Of a stretch of 64,000 bases of DNA, positions 9,465-18,159 are shown piece after piece. The translations under genes were made by a program, and so were the position numbers. How positions within the stretch are numbered: position 1 is the stretch's first letter; every line of letters starts with the position of its first letter. The stretch lies in assembly GCA_003671075.1 (NCBI GenBank), contig QWPT01000001.1, positions 1 to 64,000 of the forward strand. The letters run 5' to 3'. The stretch comes from Planctomycetota bacterium. GTDB taxonomy: Bacteria > Planctomycetota > Phycisphaerae > Phycisphaerales > SM1A02. The notes beneath the pieces were generated by a model, which saw nothing but the letters and a program-made list of their open reading frames with translations, had not been told where the DNA came from and ran no database searches.

Positions 9465-9986
9465 ATGAAGTGCATCATTGGTTTCATTGTTCTTGCAGGA
9501 TGTTCCGCAACCGCATCAGCCGAACTGGTTGGTTCGTACACCGTTGGCAGTGGGGCGAGCTCCAGCCAACTGCTGTTTCAGTTCACCAACACCCACTCGT
9601 ATCTCTATGAGATCCGCTACGACGGCGCGCTCTTCGGCGATGACTTGCTGGCGATTGCTGCGGCGGCGCAGCCTGGGTTCTTCTCCTACCAAGTGACGTC
9701 GTTCAGCTTCGGCGATGCGCTGCTCAGCGTTTCAATCGGGGCGGATGTCGACACTGGGTTCGGCAACCCGCCCGACTACCTCGACTACTGGCACTACTGG
9801 ACCAAGGAGCTGGGCGATACAGCGTGGACCGAATCGTTCGTGGGCTTCGGCGACCGTGCGATCTCCAACGGATCGTGGGATGGCTGGGTGTTCAACAGTG
9901 CTGCGGCTCCGATGGCGGTGCCGACTCCAGGAGTATTGGCGGTCATGGCTGTTGCCGGATCACTGCGCCGAAGATCGCGCGCGTAA
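9465..9986 (+). CDS. Exported protein with PEP-CTERM-like (PTPG) C-terminal sorting signal
   Basis: Signal peptide MKCIIGFIVLAGCSATASA; C-term VPTPGVLAVMAVAGSLRRRSRA (PTPG motif + TM + basic tail). AAGGAG SD upstream. Confidence 0.75.
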   Translation: MKCIIGFIVLAGCSATASAELVGSYTVGSGASSSQLLFQFTNTHSYLYEIRYDGALFGDDLLAIAAAAQPGFFSYQVTSFSFGDALLSVSIGADVDTGFGNPPDYLDYWHYWTKELGDTAWTESFVGFGDRAISNGSWDGWVFNSAAAPMAVPTPGVLAVMAVAGSLRRRSRA

Positions 9987-9994
9987 ACACCAGC

Positions 9995-12900
9995 TCACTT
10001 CAGCGTCGACAAATAGGCGACCACATCGCGGATCTCCGCGTCAGTGAGGATTGTCTGCATCGACGGCATTGCGCTCGTGCCCGCGTTGGCGAAACCTACA
10101 GCGATCTTCTCATTTGGATTGATGAGTGAGTGAAGTAGGTAGCGCGTGTCGCCACGAGTCGCGACGCCGTCGAGCGCCGGCGCAGCATTTCCGCCTGTGC
10201 CAGTGACGGCATGACATTTCACGCAGACGGCGCTCTGGTGATAGAGAACGATGTCGCGCCCGCGCGTTGGGTCGCCACCGGCGACTGCGAGTGCGTCGTA
10301 GCGCGCGAGTGCATCGCTGGCCAGTGGCGCTCGCCAATTGTCGATCGAAGTTCGAACTGAACCAGCTCGACGATCCTTGCCCGCGTCAAAGACATCGAGG
10401 CTGAGTGCGGGATCGAGCGTGCCGCGCTCGAGTTCGGCTGCAAGCAGAGCGAGCGCGGCCTCGGCTTCATCGCCCATCGTGGCGAGATCATGCACTGCGC
10501 GCTGTCGTTCGAAGATATCGCCGTGCATGGACGCATCGGCCAGTGAGGGCAGGGCGCGGGCGTCATTGCGGCGAACAAGCATCGTGCGCGCTTCGGCGCG
10601 GAGTTCAGGCGAGTTGGATTCGAGTGCGGCGCGAAGTGCCTGCTCAATGCGATCGCCCTTATCGCTCGCGAGCGCGCGCAGGCTCGAAACCCGCTCGGCG
10701 GCGGGCAATTTGGCGTCATTCACCGCGCGCAGCGAGGCGGCGGGATCGAGCGAGATTCCGATCTTGGCCGCGGCCTCGCTTACCGCATTGCGAACGACCG
10801 GATCGGCACTCTCCGCCAATGGCGCGAGCTTGCGCGAAAGAACGCTCTTGAAGGAATCGGCGTCGCGCGTACTTACGTCAATGACGCGATATGCACCGTT
10901 GACCCGATTGCGCACGGTTGGCTTGGTCCAGGCCGCGAGTGCATCGAGTGCCTCAAGGCGCATGGGCGTCGGATTCGCGGGAGAGAGCGTGAAATCACAG
11001 AGAAGAGTCGCGGTGGCGGTGTTGCCCTCGGCTAGACAAGCCTCAATCGCGCGGCGCATGTGGGGAAACTCGCTTCGATCAACCGGCTTCATGCCAATAG
11101 GCTGCTCACTGACGCCGCTCGGAAGTTTCCACGCGATGCCGAGGTGATCACCACCGCCGCCCTCCGCATGCAGCGCGAGGATCGCGTACTTCTGGCCCTT
11201 CTCAAGATGAATGGGCTTCGATGTTTGGCCTGGCTGCGAATCAAATATGCCGGGTTCGGAGTAGCCTTCGACCTTGGCGACCTCGATCAGTGTCGCGGGA
11301 TCTTCTGATGTTCCAACGCTGAGCACGGAGTCGTCATCGCTGCCGATCGAGAACAGATAGTCGCCCGTCTCTGGCGCCTCGACCACGCCGCGCATGCGCG
11401 AGATGTAGCTGTTGCCGATGTTGCGCTTGCCTTCGCCGATGGTGAGCTCGAAGGTTTCGCTCGGAGGCTTCGCCATAATCGCGGCGTCGTTGAAGTCCGC
11501 AAGTGTTCCAGTGCGACCGAGGTTCCAAACTTCGCGCGTGAACTTGTGACCCAGCGGCGCGGCGTCCGGTGCGACGACGGTTTCGCCTGACGAAACAAAG
11601 CGGGCGAGTGATGCGGCGAGCTGCGGTCGCAACGCGTTCATAGGAATGTCGTTGATGGCGCGCGCGGCTTCGAGGCGAATCTTGCGCTCGGGATCATTGA
11701 GGAATGTTGCGATGCGCGGATCGCGAAGTTTGCGCATCGTCAGCACCGCGGCCATGCGCAACGACGCGACTGGCTCGCCACCAAGCTCGCCGATCTTCGC
11801 GCGGTCACCGATCCAAGCGAGCGCCTGCACGCCAGCGTGGCGGAGAAACGGATCGCTATCGGCGTTGACTGCGAGCATCGAAATGATCGAGGGCTGCTGC
11901 TCGCGCGCGCCAAGCTTGCCGAGGGCGAGAGCGGCGAAAGCGCGGACGCGCGCAGATTCATCGGCGCAGAGCTCGCCCAATTTTTCTGCAGCAAGACCGC
12001 AGCGTGCCTCGCCGAGCATGCGCGCGGCCTGTGCGCGCATCTCGTCGTCGCGATCGTCGAGAATCGGCAGCGCGAACCACGCGGGATCAAAGTCGCCCTC
12101 AATCCGCTGGCGATCGGATGGATTCGAATCGCGCAACTTCGCGCTCGCCTGCTGCCCGAGCGCCCAAATGGCGTGAATGCGCGCGGTGCGCTCAGTTGCG
12201 GATTGCGCGATGTCGCCGAGAAGTTCGGTGGTGGCAGATCCCCGCGCCGCAAGGGCGAACTGCGCGCGCATGCGCACACGGCGATCGGCGTGCGAAAGCA
12301 GCGCCGCAAGCTCGTCAGAATCGCGCTGGGCAAAGCCCTCTTTGAAAAGACGCGTGACCTCGCCGATGCGCGGATCTTTGATGCGCGCCGCGTCCCACAC
12401 CGCGTAGAGCTCGCCCTTCATGCCCGACTCCCAGCCGCCGCCCCAGTCGCTGATGTACATCTTGCCGTCGTAGCCGAAGTCGACATCGGTCGGCAAAACA
12501 TTGTCGACGAATGGGTGCTCGTCGACGACCTTGAAGCCAGCGCCCACTGGTTCGAGTCCGAGCGCAAGCACGCGCGAATAGCTGTCGCCGCCCAGAAAGT
12601 CGCAGAGAAAGAAGTGATCCTTGTAGCGATCAGGAAGTCCGAGGCCGGGATAGAAGACGAGGCCGGATGGCCCACTCGCAACATGGTCGAGCGGAGGAAG
12701 CGTCCAAGCGGGCTGCAGCGGCGAGAACTCGGTGGCCTTGTGCGGCGCGAGGTCCGGACGCAAATGCCAAATGCCTTCCTGATTCCACGGCCCGCGCTGA
12801 TTTGCGCCCTCAAGCGTTTGGTAGTCCATCGACCAACCAGTCTCGCCGCCCTCCATGCAATAAACGAAGCGTGCTTTGTCGCCACCGTCTGAGTTGTTGT

Positions 12901-13774
12901 CGCCGGTAAAGAGATTTCCGTAGTTGTCGAACGCGAGTTCCTGCGGATTGCGAAGGCCGGTGTAGAAGAGCTCGAGTTCGCTTCCATCGGGATTCATGCG
13001 AAAGACGGCGCCTGAGCGCGGGTCGTGCAGAAGTGCGCCGTCGGAAGTGGTGACGTGGTAGCCACGGTCGCCGATCGACCAGTAGATCTTGCCGTCGTAG
13101 CCGACGACAAGGCCGTGCATGTCGTGACCGCGCAGCGCAACGCGTACGCCGTAACCAGTCGAGTCCTTCATCTTGAACTCGGCGATACCGTCGCCATCCT
13201 TATCGTGCAGACGCCAGAGGTTCGGGATGTTGGTGTAGAAGATCTCGCCGTCGAGCGCGAGTATGCCCGCGCCCGATCCATCGAGCGGCTCGTTGAAGGG
13301 ACCGGCGTAGAGCGTGCGCGATTCGGGATTTCCGTCGCCATCCTTGTCGGCCAAGCGTGCAATGCGATCGTCGTACTTTGAGTAGTACGCCATGCCGCCC
13401 TCGCGCTTCGAGGCCCACTTCTCGTACATCTTCAGCCTGTCCTCGACCGACTCGCTCGCGATGTCGTCGAGCAGCCAAAACGCACTCGATCGATTGTCCT
13501 CGATGCCACGCTCCTGACGATCACTTTCGGCAAAGTAAAAGACGCCTTGCTCGTCGATGCAGAAGGCGACCGGATCGTCGATCAACGGATATGCGGCGAC
13601 GGTCGACTTCTCCAGACCGTCGACAGGCTTGATCTTGCAACCGGCGTCCACGGCAATGGGAGCAGGCGGCTTGGGCGCGACGCCTGATCCGTGTTCGGTC
13701 GGGGGCACCGCCAACGCGCTCGGCGCAAAGTAGGTGGCTGCGACAAGAGCGAACGGCGCGAACGGAGCGTGCAT
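9995..13774 (-). CDS. PVC-type heme-binding protein: beta-propeller dehydrogenase + HEAT repeats + PA14-like domain + C-terminal c-type cytochrome
   Basis: Propeller motifs (AFDNYGNLFTGDNNSDGGDKAR, GPSGLVFYPGLGLPDRYKDHFFLCDFLGG), repeated HEAT units, EAPETGDYLFSIGSDDDSVLSV, C-term CVKCHAVTGTGGNAAPAL. Confidence 0.88.
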   Translation of the reverse strand: MHAPFAPFALVAATYFAPSALAVPPTEHGSGVAPKPPAPIAVDAGCKIKPVDGLEKSTVAAYPLIDDPVAFCIDEQGVFYFAESDRQERGIEDNRSSAFWLLDDIASESVEDRLKMYEKWASKREGGMAYYSKYDDRIARLADKDGDGNPESRTLYAGPFNEPLDGSGAGILALDGEIFYTNIPNLWRLHDKDGDGIAEFKMKDSTGYGVRVALRGHDMHGLVVGYDGKIYWSIGDRGYHVTTSDGALLHDPRSGAVFRMNPDGSELELFYTGLRNPQELAFDNYGNLFTGDNNSDGGDKARFVYCMEGGETGWSMDYQTLEGANQRGPWNQEGIWHLRPDLAPHKATEFSPLQPAWTLPPLDHVASGPSGLVFYPGLGLPDRYKDHFFLCDFLGGDSYSRVLALGLEPVGAGFKVVDEHPFVDNVLPTDVDFGYDGKMYISDWGGGWESGMKGELYAVWDAARIKDPRIGEVTRLFKEGFAQRDSDELAALLSHADRRVRMRAQFALAARGSATTELLGDIAQSATERTARIHAIWALGQQASAKLRDSNPSDRQRIEGDFDPAWFALPILDDRDDEMRAQAARMLGEARCGLAAEKLGELCADESARVRAFAALALGKLGAREQQPSIISMLAVNADSDPFLRHAGVQALAWIGDRAKIGELGGEPVASLRMAAVLTMRKLRDPRIATFLNDPERKIRLEAARAINDIPMNALRPQLAASLARFVSSGETVVAPDAAPLGHKFTREVWNLGRTGTLADFNDAAIMAKPPSETFELTIGEGKRNIGNSYISRMRGVVEAPETGDYLFSIGSDDDSVLSVGTSEDPATLIEVAKVEGYSEPGIFDSQPGQTSKPIHLEKGQKYAILALHAEGGGGDHLGIAWKLPSGVSEQPIGMKPVDRSEFPHMRRAIEACLAEGNTATATLLCDFTLSPANPTPMRLEALDALAAWTKPTVRNRVNGAYRVIDVSTRDADSFKSVLSRKLAPLAESADPVVRNAVSEAAAKIGISLDPAASLRAVNDAKLPAAERVSSLRALASDKGDRIEQALRAALESNSPELRAEARTMLVRRNDARALPSLADASMHGDIFERQRAVHDLATMGDEAEAALALLAAELERGTLDPALSLDVFDAGKDRRAGSVRTSIDNWRAPLASDALARYDALAVAGGDPTRGRDIVLYHQSAVCVKCHAVTGTGGNAAPALDGVATRGDTRYLLHSLINPNEKIAVGFANAGTSAMPSMQTILTDAEIRDVVAYLSTLK

Positions 13775-13783
13775 TCACCCATG

Positions 13784-14983
13784 CTACCGCTCGGGCGGTG
13801 GCGCGATCGAACCACGGTTGCGACGAATCAGCTCGCCGAAGTACGGAGACGTTCCCATGTGCGCAAGCAACATCGACTCAAACGCCGTGCGTGAGCGGGG
13901 CAGATCGCCAGCCCGACCACTCTTGTGGAGGCGCTCGAGACCGAGGTCGTAGCACTCTCGGAAGAAGAGCCAGCCGTCGGTCGCGCGACCGGCGTAGACC
14001 AGATCAAGGAAACCACGGAGCGTCGGGGCCAAAATGAGGTCTCGCGAAAATCCATCCTCCACCGCGGTGTTGGCGATGCTGGACTTCAGTGCGGAAAGTT
14101 GCTCCGTCGAAGGAGCGTCAGCGGCGGTGGGATCAAGAAAGCGAAGGCCGGTTTGGCAAGCATGCGCGCGAAGCACCGGAACTGGACTAGCGACCCCCGC
14201 AGTCAGCCAGTAGCGATAGGTGACATCGGGTTGGACCCAAACGCCCGCTTGGAAGCTGCCATTCTCAAGAACCGCGATTGGGAGGAAGGCGCCGTCGGCA
14301 TCCGGGTTGAAGAGATAGGTCGTCGAGTAGCCACCAGAACCGCCAGTGTCGGAGCGGATCCAGAGTGAAGCGGTGGGAGGCGTTAGAAAAAACTCCCCAG
14401 CACTCGGGTGCAGCATGCGCGACCGATAGACGGTTCGTCCCCCAATCGACACCTCAACCAGGCCCTCAAAATCGTCGTCTGACCATCGTGGCGAGAAGAT
14501 CGTCACCGTTGAACTTGCGAATACATAGGTAGATTCAACCTTATACCGAGGCAGCACTAGCTTGATTATTGAGTTCCCATAGGCACTTCCAATGCAGAGC
14601 GATGCTCCAAGAAAGCATATTAAGAGTCCGATTGACTGTTTTAGAGGTGAATTGGCACTGGTTCGAACATCCCGGCGAGAGCGCAATTGCAGGCCACACT
14701 CGGGGCAAGTTTCCCCGACGGGGTCGTGTTGATTGTCGTGGTCGGGGACCAGTTGATGGGCGCAACGGCGACAGCGGGGAGGATGACGCCGTTGCCTCCA
14801 GAGCGTGGCAAGAAACACCGCCCCAAAGATGAGGAGCATCCAACCGCAACCCGTTAGGAAGGTCGACCCTACTATCACCAATCCTCTATCGGCAGTCCAA
14901 CTGCTGAGGGGCGAAATCGCGATGCGTGTCGCGATCCTGTTCACTGACTCGATGGCAACCATGATTGCCGATCCCTCAATCAC
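13784..14983 (-). CDS. Hypothetical membrane protein with zinc-ribbon-like CxxC...CPECG motif
   Basis: CRRCAHQLVPDHDNQHDPVGETCPECGLQL between hydrophobic segments. Confidence 0.6.
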   Translation of the reverse strand: MIEGSAIMVAIESVNRIATRIAISPLSSWTADRGLVIVGSTFLTGCGWMLLIFGAVFLATLWRQRRHPPRCRRCAHQLVPDHDNQHDPVGETCPECGLQLRSRRDVRTSANSPLKQSIGLLICFLGASLCIGSAYGNSIIKLVLPRYKVESTYVFASSTVTIFSPRWSDDDFEGLVEVSIGGRTVYRSRMLHPSAGEFFLTPPTASLWIRSDTGGSGGYSTTYLFNPDADGAFLPIAVLENGSFQAGVWVQPDVTYRYWLTAGVASPVPVLRAHACQTGLRFLDPTAADAPSTEQLSALKSSIANTAVEDGFSRDLILAPTLRGFLDLVYAGRATDGWLFFRECYDLGLERLHKSGRAGDLPRSRTAFESMLLAHMGTSPYFGELIRRNRGSIAPPPER

Positions 14984-14997
14984 GAAGGCATGAATTT

Positions 14998-15633
14998 ATG
15001 CTCGGTAAGGTCCTCACTGTCGGCGCCATTCTCTCGCTCGCAACGCTCGGTATTGCTGCGAACCAGCAGACCAAGCCCGCCAACCAGCCAACGGCGGCGC
15101 CGGTTGGTTCAGCAACTGCGGTCAATACCTTCCAGATCGACGACACCCATTCCTGCGCTTTGTTCCGCGTTCAGCACGCGAAGGCTGGTCAGTTCTGGGG
15201 ACGCATCAATGACGTGTCGGGCACCTTCACCATCGCTGATGATGTGACGAAAATGGCGTTCGCGGTCGACATCTCTGTTGAGAGCATCGATACCAGCGAG
15301 CCGAAGCTTGATGGCCATCTGAAGAGTGCGGACTTTTTTAACTCCATCGAGTTCCCAAAGCTGACCTTCAAATCAACCTCCGCCAAGAAGGGTTTGGATG
15401 GTTTGGTCGAGGTGGCGGGCGATCTCACCATGCACGGCGTTACCAAGCCGATCACCGCCATGATTGAGGTCACCGGCATGGCTGATATGGGAATGGGCGA
15501 ACGCGGCGGCGTCGAGGCCATCTTCACCGTCAAGCGCAGTGACTTCGGCATGAACTATGGCGTCGAAAAGGGAATGATCGGCGATAATGTCAAGGTGATG
15601 GTGAACCTTGAGGGCGTGAAGGCAAAGGGCTAA
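14998..15633 (+). CDS. YceI family protein (exported, lipocalin-like polyisoprenoid-binding fold)
   Basis: FQIDDTHSCALFRVQHAKAGQFWGRINDVSGTF... LKSADFFNSIEFPKLTFKST... GDLTMHGVTKPITAMIEVTG. Confidence 0.92.
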   Translation: MLGKVLTVGAILSLATLGIAANQQTKPANQPTAAPVGSATAVNTFQIDDTHSCALFRVQHAKAGQFWGRINDVSGTFTIADDVTKMAFAVDISVESIDTSEPKLDGHLKSADFFNSIEFPKLTFKSTSAKKGLDGLVEVAGDLTMHGVTKPITAMIEVTGMADMGMGERGGVEAIFTVKRSDFGMNYGVEKGMIGDNVKVMVNLEGVKAKG

Positions 15634-15742
15634 GCCAACAAGCGCGCCCCTGCCGGATATCTGCAAAAAGTCAGCGACGGCTTTGCAACCGATCGCCCGC
15701 CGACGGCGAAGCGCATTTGTCTTTCAAGGCATTTGTATCGCG

Positions 15743-15796
15743 CCGCTCGTCTGAAGCCACACGGCCCCGTGGTTCCAGACGAGCGGTGTCTTTTTT
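15743..15796 (+). terminator. Intrinsic terminator downstream of yceI
   Basis: Perfect 11-bp stem CCGCTCGTCTG/CAGACGAGCGG extended by AA(G)CCAC/GTGGTT, followed by TGTCTTTTTT. Confidence 0.85.
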
Positions 15797-15816
15797 GGTG
15801 CCTTGTTTCCGGCGTC

Positions 15817-15852
15817 TGTCTTCCCGTGTGTCTTCCCGTCTGTCTTCTCATG
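15817..15852. repeat. 12-bp tandem repeat, 3 units (TGTCTTCCCGTG / TGTCTTCCCGTC / TGTCTTCTCATG), non-coding
   Basis: Read directly. Confidence 0.8.
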
Positions 15853-16080
15853 GCGAACCGCCATCGGGGACAAGTTGTCGACCATGCGGGATTTGAGCGG
15901 TCTCCCTTGCATTCAAGAATACGGTGCCTAGACTCTGCGCCGCTGCGAATGGAATCGCGGCGTTTTGGTCACGGACAGGTATAGCGCGCAACATCAGATC
16001 ATGTCGGGACGGAAATGCTCATGGTTCGGCCAATCAGTGGTCGCGCCGCGGTGCTTCGTGCGAACAGTGCATGAGGTACA

Positions 16081-16128
16081 TGTGAGAGTGCGTGTGAGAG
16101 AGCATGTGAGAGAGCATGTGAGAGCTAC
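16081..16128. repeat. 12-bp tandem repeat, about 4 units (TGTGAGAGTGCG / TGTGAGAGAGCA x2 / TGTGAGAGCTACA), non-coding
   Basis: Read directly; lies upstream of the RuvB-like gene. Confidence 0.85.
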
Positions 16129-16239
16129 ATGTGAAGCGTTGAATGTTGCGTCTGTGCCTGATCTGGAGCGGAGTGGTCAGTGCTTGAGCAATGCACAACA
16201 AACGAACACGGCGAGTCGGGCCGTAGAGGAGATGGAGCC

Positions 16240-17418
16240 ATGCCAGACGATCCAACGAACGAAGATGCGCGAACGGAAAAGTCGGAGCGGGACGATGCCG
16301 TCAAGGCACCAGAAGTCACCACCAACAAGCCAGAAGATGGGAAGAAGGACCGGGAGTCGACGAAGGTCCCTCGCAAGATGAAAAAGCGAGAGGCCGCGAA
16401 GCTTGCTGACTCCACCAACATTGATTTCGCGGTTCCGACGCTGCGGCATTTCACTACCTACACCCGCATCACCCAAACCCTCGAGGGCTATCTGCTGGCG
16501 GCCATGCGCGAGAACCGCCGACTCGACCACATGTTGATCCACGGACGCCATGGGTCGGGAACCTCGACGCTCGCCCGCGCGCTGATTCGAGACTACGCGC
16601 CATCGCGTGTCGAAGAGTTCGATGCGCAAGGAGGCGTCTGCGCAACAAAGCTCAAGCGTGCGCTTGTAAGGGCAAACCGTCGAGGCGTGGTGTTCATCCG
16701 CCACATTGAACTGCTTGACGGGCAGTGCGCTCAGCTGGTTGCGAACTACATGGCGGGTAAGGCCATCGAACGCGAAGAACGCGCGGGGACTCAGCAGTCG
16801 ATGCGAGCGCCTTGGGAAAGCGCGATCGACAAAGAGATCGCCGAATCAGCTCGCATCCACGATGACGCAAAAACTCCATCAACAAATGCCGCCACCAGCA
16901 TCATGCCGGGTGGAACCATCATCGCAACCGCGCTGATGCCGAACCGACTTTCGTACTTGGTACGGACCAACATCCAGCAGTTGATCCACCTGCGCAACGA
17001 TCCGAAGGCGCTTCGCTGTGCAATGGTCCGCGTGTTGCGCCAACACGCACTCATGCTTGACACGAGTTGCTTCCAGCGCGTCGAGCGTGTGCTTTCGACG
17101 CTCATCGATGGCACGGAACAACTCGCGCGCGCTGTATTGGCGCGAGCGGGAATCGAATGTGTTTCAAAGATCGACGACGACCTGATGAAGTCGATCATTG
17201 AAGAAGACCTGCCAAATCGGATTCCTGACGGGCAATACGCTGCATCGCTGCGTGAGCATCTTGGAGGCCGAAAGATTCTGTCGGCAACGGTAGAAGAGGT
17301 CGAACGCATCGCGAACGAAACGCTTTGGGGGACGGTGGCCGCACAGGCGTCCATCTCAACCATGATTCGTGAGAACCGTGCTCGAAAGCGTACGGAGCAC
17401 CCGTCGGTTCCGTTTTGA
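16240..17418 (+). CDS. RuvB-like AAA+ protein with degenerate nucleotide-binding motifs (predicted inactive paralogue)
   Basis: LDHMLIHGRHGSGTSTLARAL aligns with RuvB LDHxLLxGPPGLGKTTLAxxx; VVFIRHIELLD aligns with VLFIDEIHRL; IDGTEQLARAVLARA aligns with SRGTPRIAxRLxxR. Start taken at MPDDPTNED with AGGAGA upstream. Confidence 0.7.
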   Translation: MPDDPTNEDARTEKSERDDAVKAPEVTTNKPEDGKKDRESTKVPRKMKKREAAKLADSTNIDFAVPTLRHFTTYTRITQTLEGYLLAAMRENRRLDHMLIHGRHGSGTSTLARALIRDYAPSRVEEFDAQGGVCATKLKRALVRANRRGVVFIRHIELLDGQCAQLVANYMAGKAIEREERAGTQQSMRAPWESAIDKEIAESARIHDDAKTPSTNAATSIMPGGTIIATALMPNRLSYLVRTNIQQLIHLRNDPKALRCAMVRVLRQHALMLDTSCFQRVERVLSTLIDGTEQLARAVLARAGIECVSKIDDDLMKSIIEEDLPNRIPDGQYAASLREHLGGRKILSATVEEVERIANETLWGTVAAQASISTMIRENRARKRTEHPSVPF

Positions 17419-17423
17419 ACGCT

Positions 17424-18041
17424 TCAATCAGATGATGCGTAGCCGATCGCTGGTTGATCCTCAGGATTGGTGTAGGTGGAAGCGCTTGCGCCTGTCGTAG
17501 AGCAGGTGGAATCGGTGGCGGAATAGATGGCGGAGTTCATGGCAGAGTTCGTGGCAGAGTTCGTGGCAGAGTTCATGGCGGAATCTTCGGTCGAAGTTCG
17601 GGTGGTAGCCGGGCAGTAAGACTCTGGAAATGGCACGGTGCATGCACGCATTTGCTCGCTACGACTTTCGTTGGTCTCGACATCGCACTCCACAATCCAA
17701 AGCGCTTCGTGTTCCATGAGTGCTGACCAATCGCCGACGAGCTCATCGAGCTCGTCGGCTTTCATTTGCTGCGCTGGCCACGCGCCGAAGCGCTTGACCA
17801 CACGATCGCGCAGTTCGGGGTCGCGCGCACATTCCCGAGTTGCAACAGCTGCCAACCGCAGTTCGGCGAGGTCGCGGGTTGCGTGTGCAGTAAAGTCGAT
17901 TCCGAAACGGTGTTGGTACGCGGCCACGAACACCGTCGCAATCGTTGCCTCTCGACGCGCGACCGCTGCGGCCACGGCGTCGGCCATGTCCTGATAGAGC
18001 GTGTTCGCACACTCCTTATCCCTCTTGGTAAAGACGATCAT
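17424..18041 (-). CDS. Hypothetical protein with C-terminal 4-aa repeats (SAMNSATNSATNSAMNSAIYSATDS)
   Basis: ORF with polypurine SD-like sequence (AAAAAAAGGGGG on the coding strand) upstream of MIVFTKRDKE; no domain recognised. Confidence 0.6.
   Translation of the reverse strand: MIVFTKRDKECANTLYQDMADAVAAAVARREATIATVFVAAYQHRFGIDFTAHATRDLAELRLAAVATRECARDPELRDRVVKRFGAWPAQQMKADELDELVGDWSALMEHEALWIVECDVETNESRSEQMRACTVPFPESYCPATTRTSTEDSAMNSATNSATNSAMNSAIYSATDSTCSTTGASASTYTNPEDQPAIGYASSD
17509..17580. repeat. 12-bp tandem repeat, 6 imperfect units (GAGTTCGTGGCA type) inside the 17424..18041 CDS
   Basis: Read directly. Confidence 0.85.
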
Positions 18042-18159
18042 TCTTGTTCCCCCTTTTTTTAACACCAATGTTTTGACGCCCACTTGTCCTGCGGCGTCAC
18101 GCGAGGCTAACCGCGTCTCGATCAGCTTCCTGATTTCACAACATTCTTACGCGCGAATT

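Noticed and set aside
16081-16128. Possible CRISPR-like repeat array
   Set aside because: Contiguous 12-bp tandem units without spacers and no cas genes nearby; simple tandem repeat.
15634-16239. Hidden small gene between yceI and the RuvB-like gene
   Set aside because: ORFs here (e.g. 15733..15984, 15965..16381) cross the terminator or repeats and have no SD or protein-like composition.
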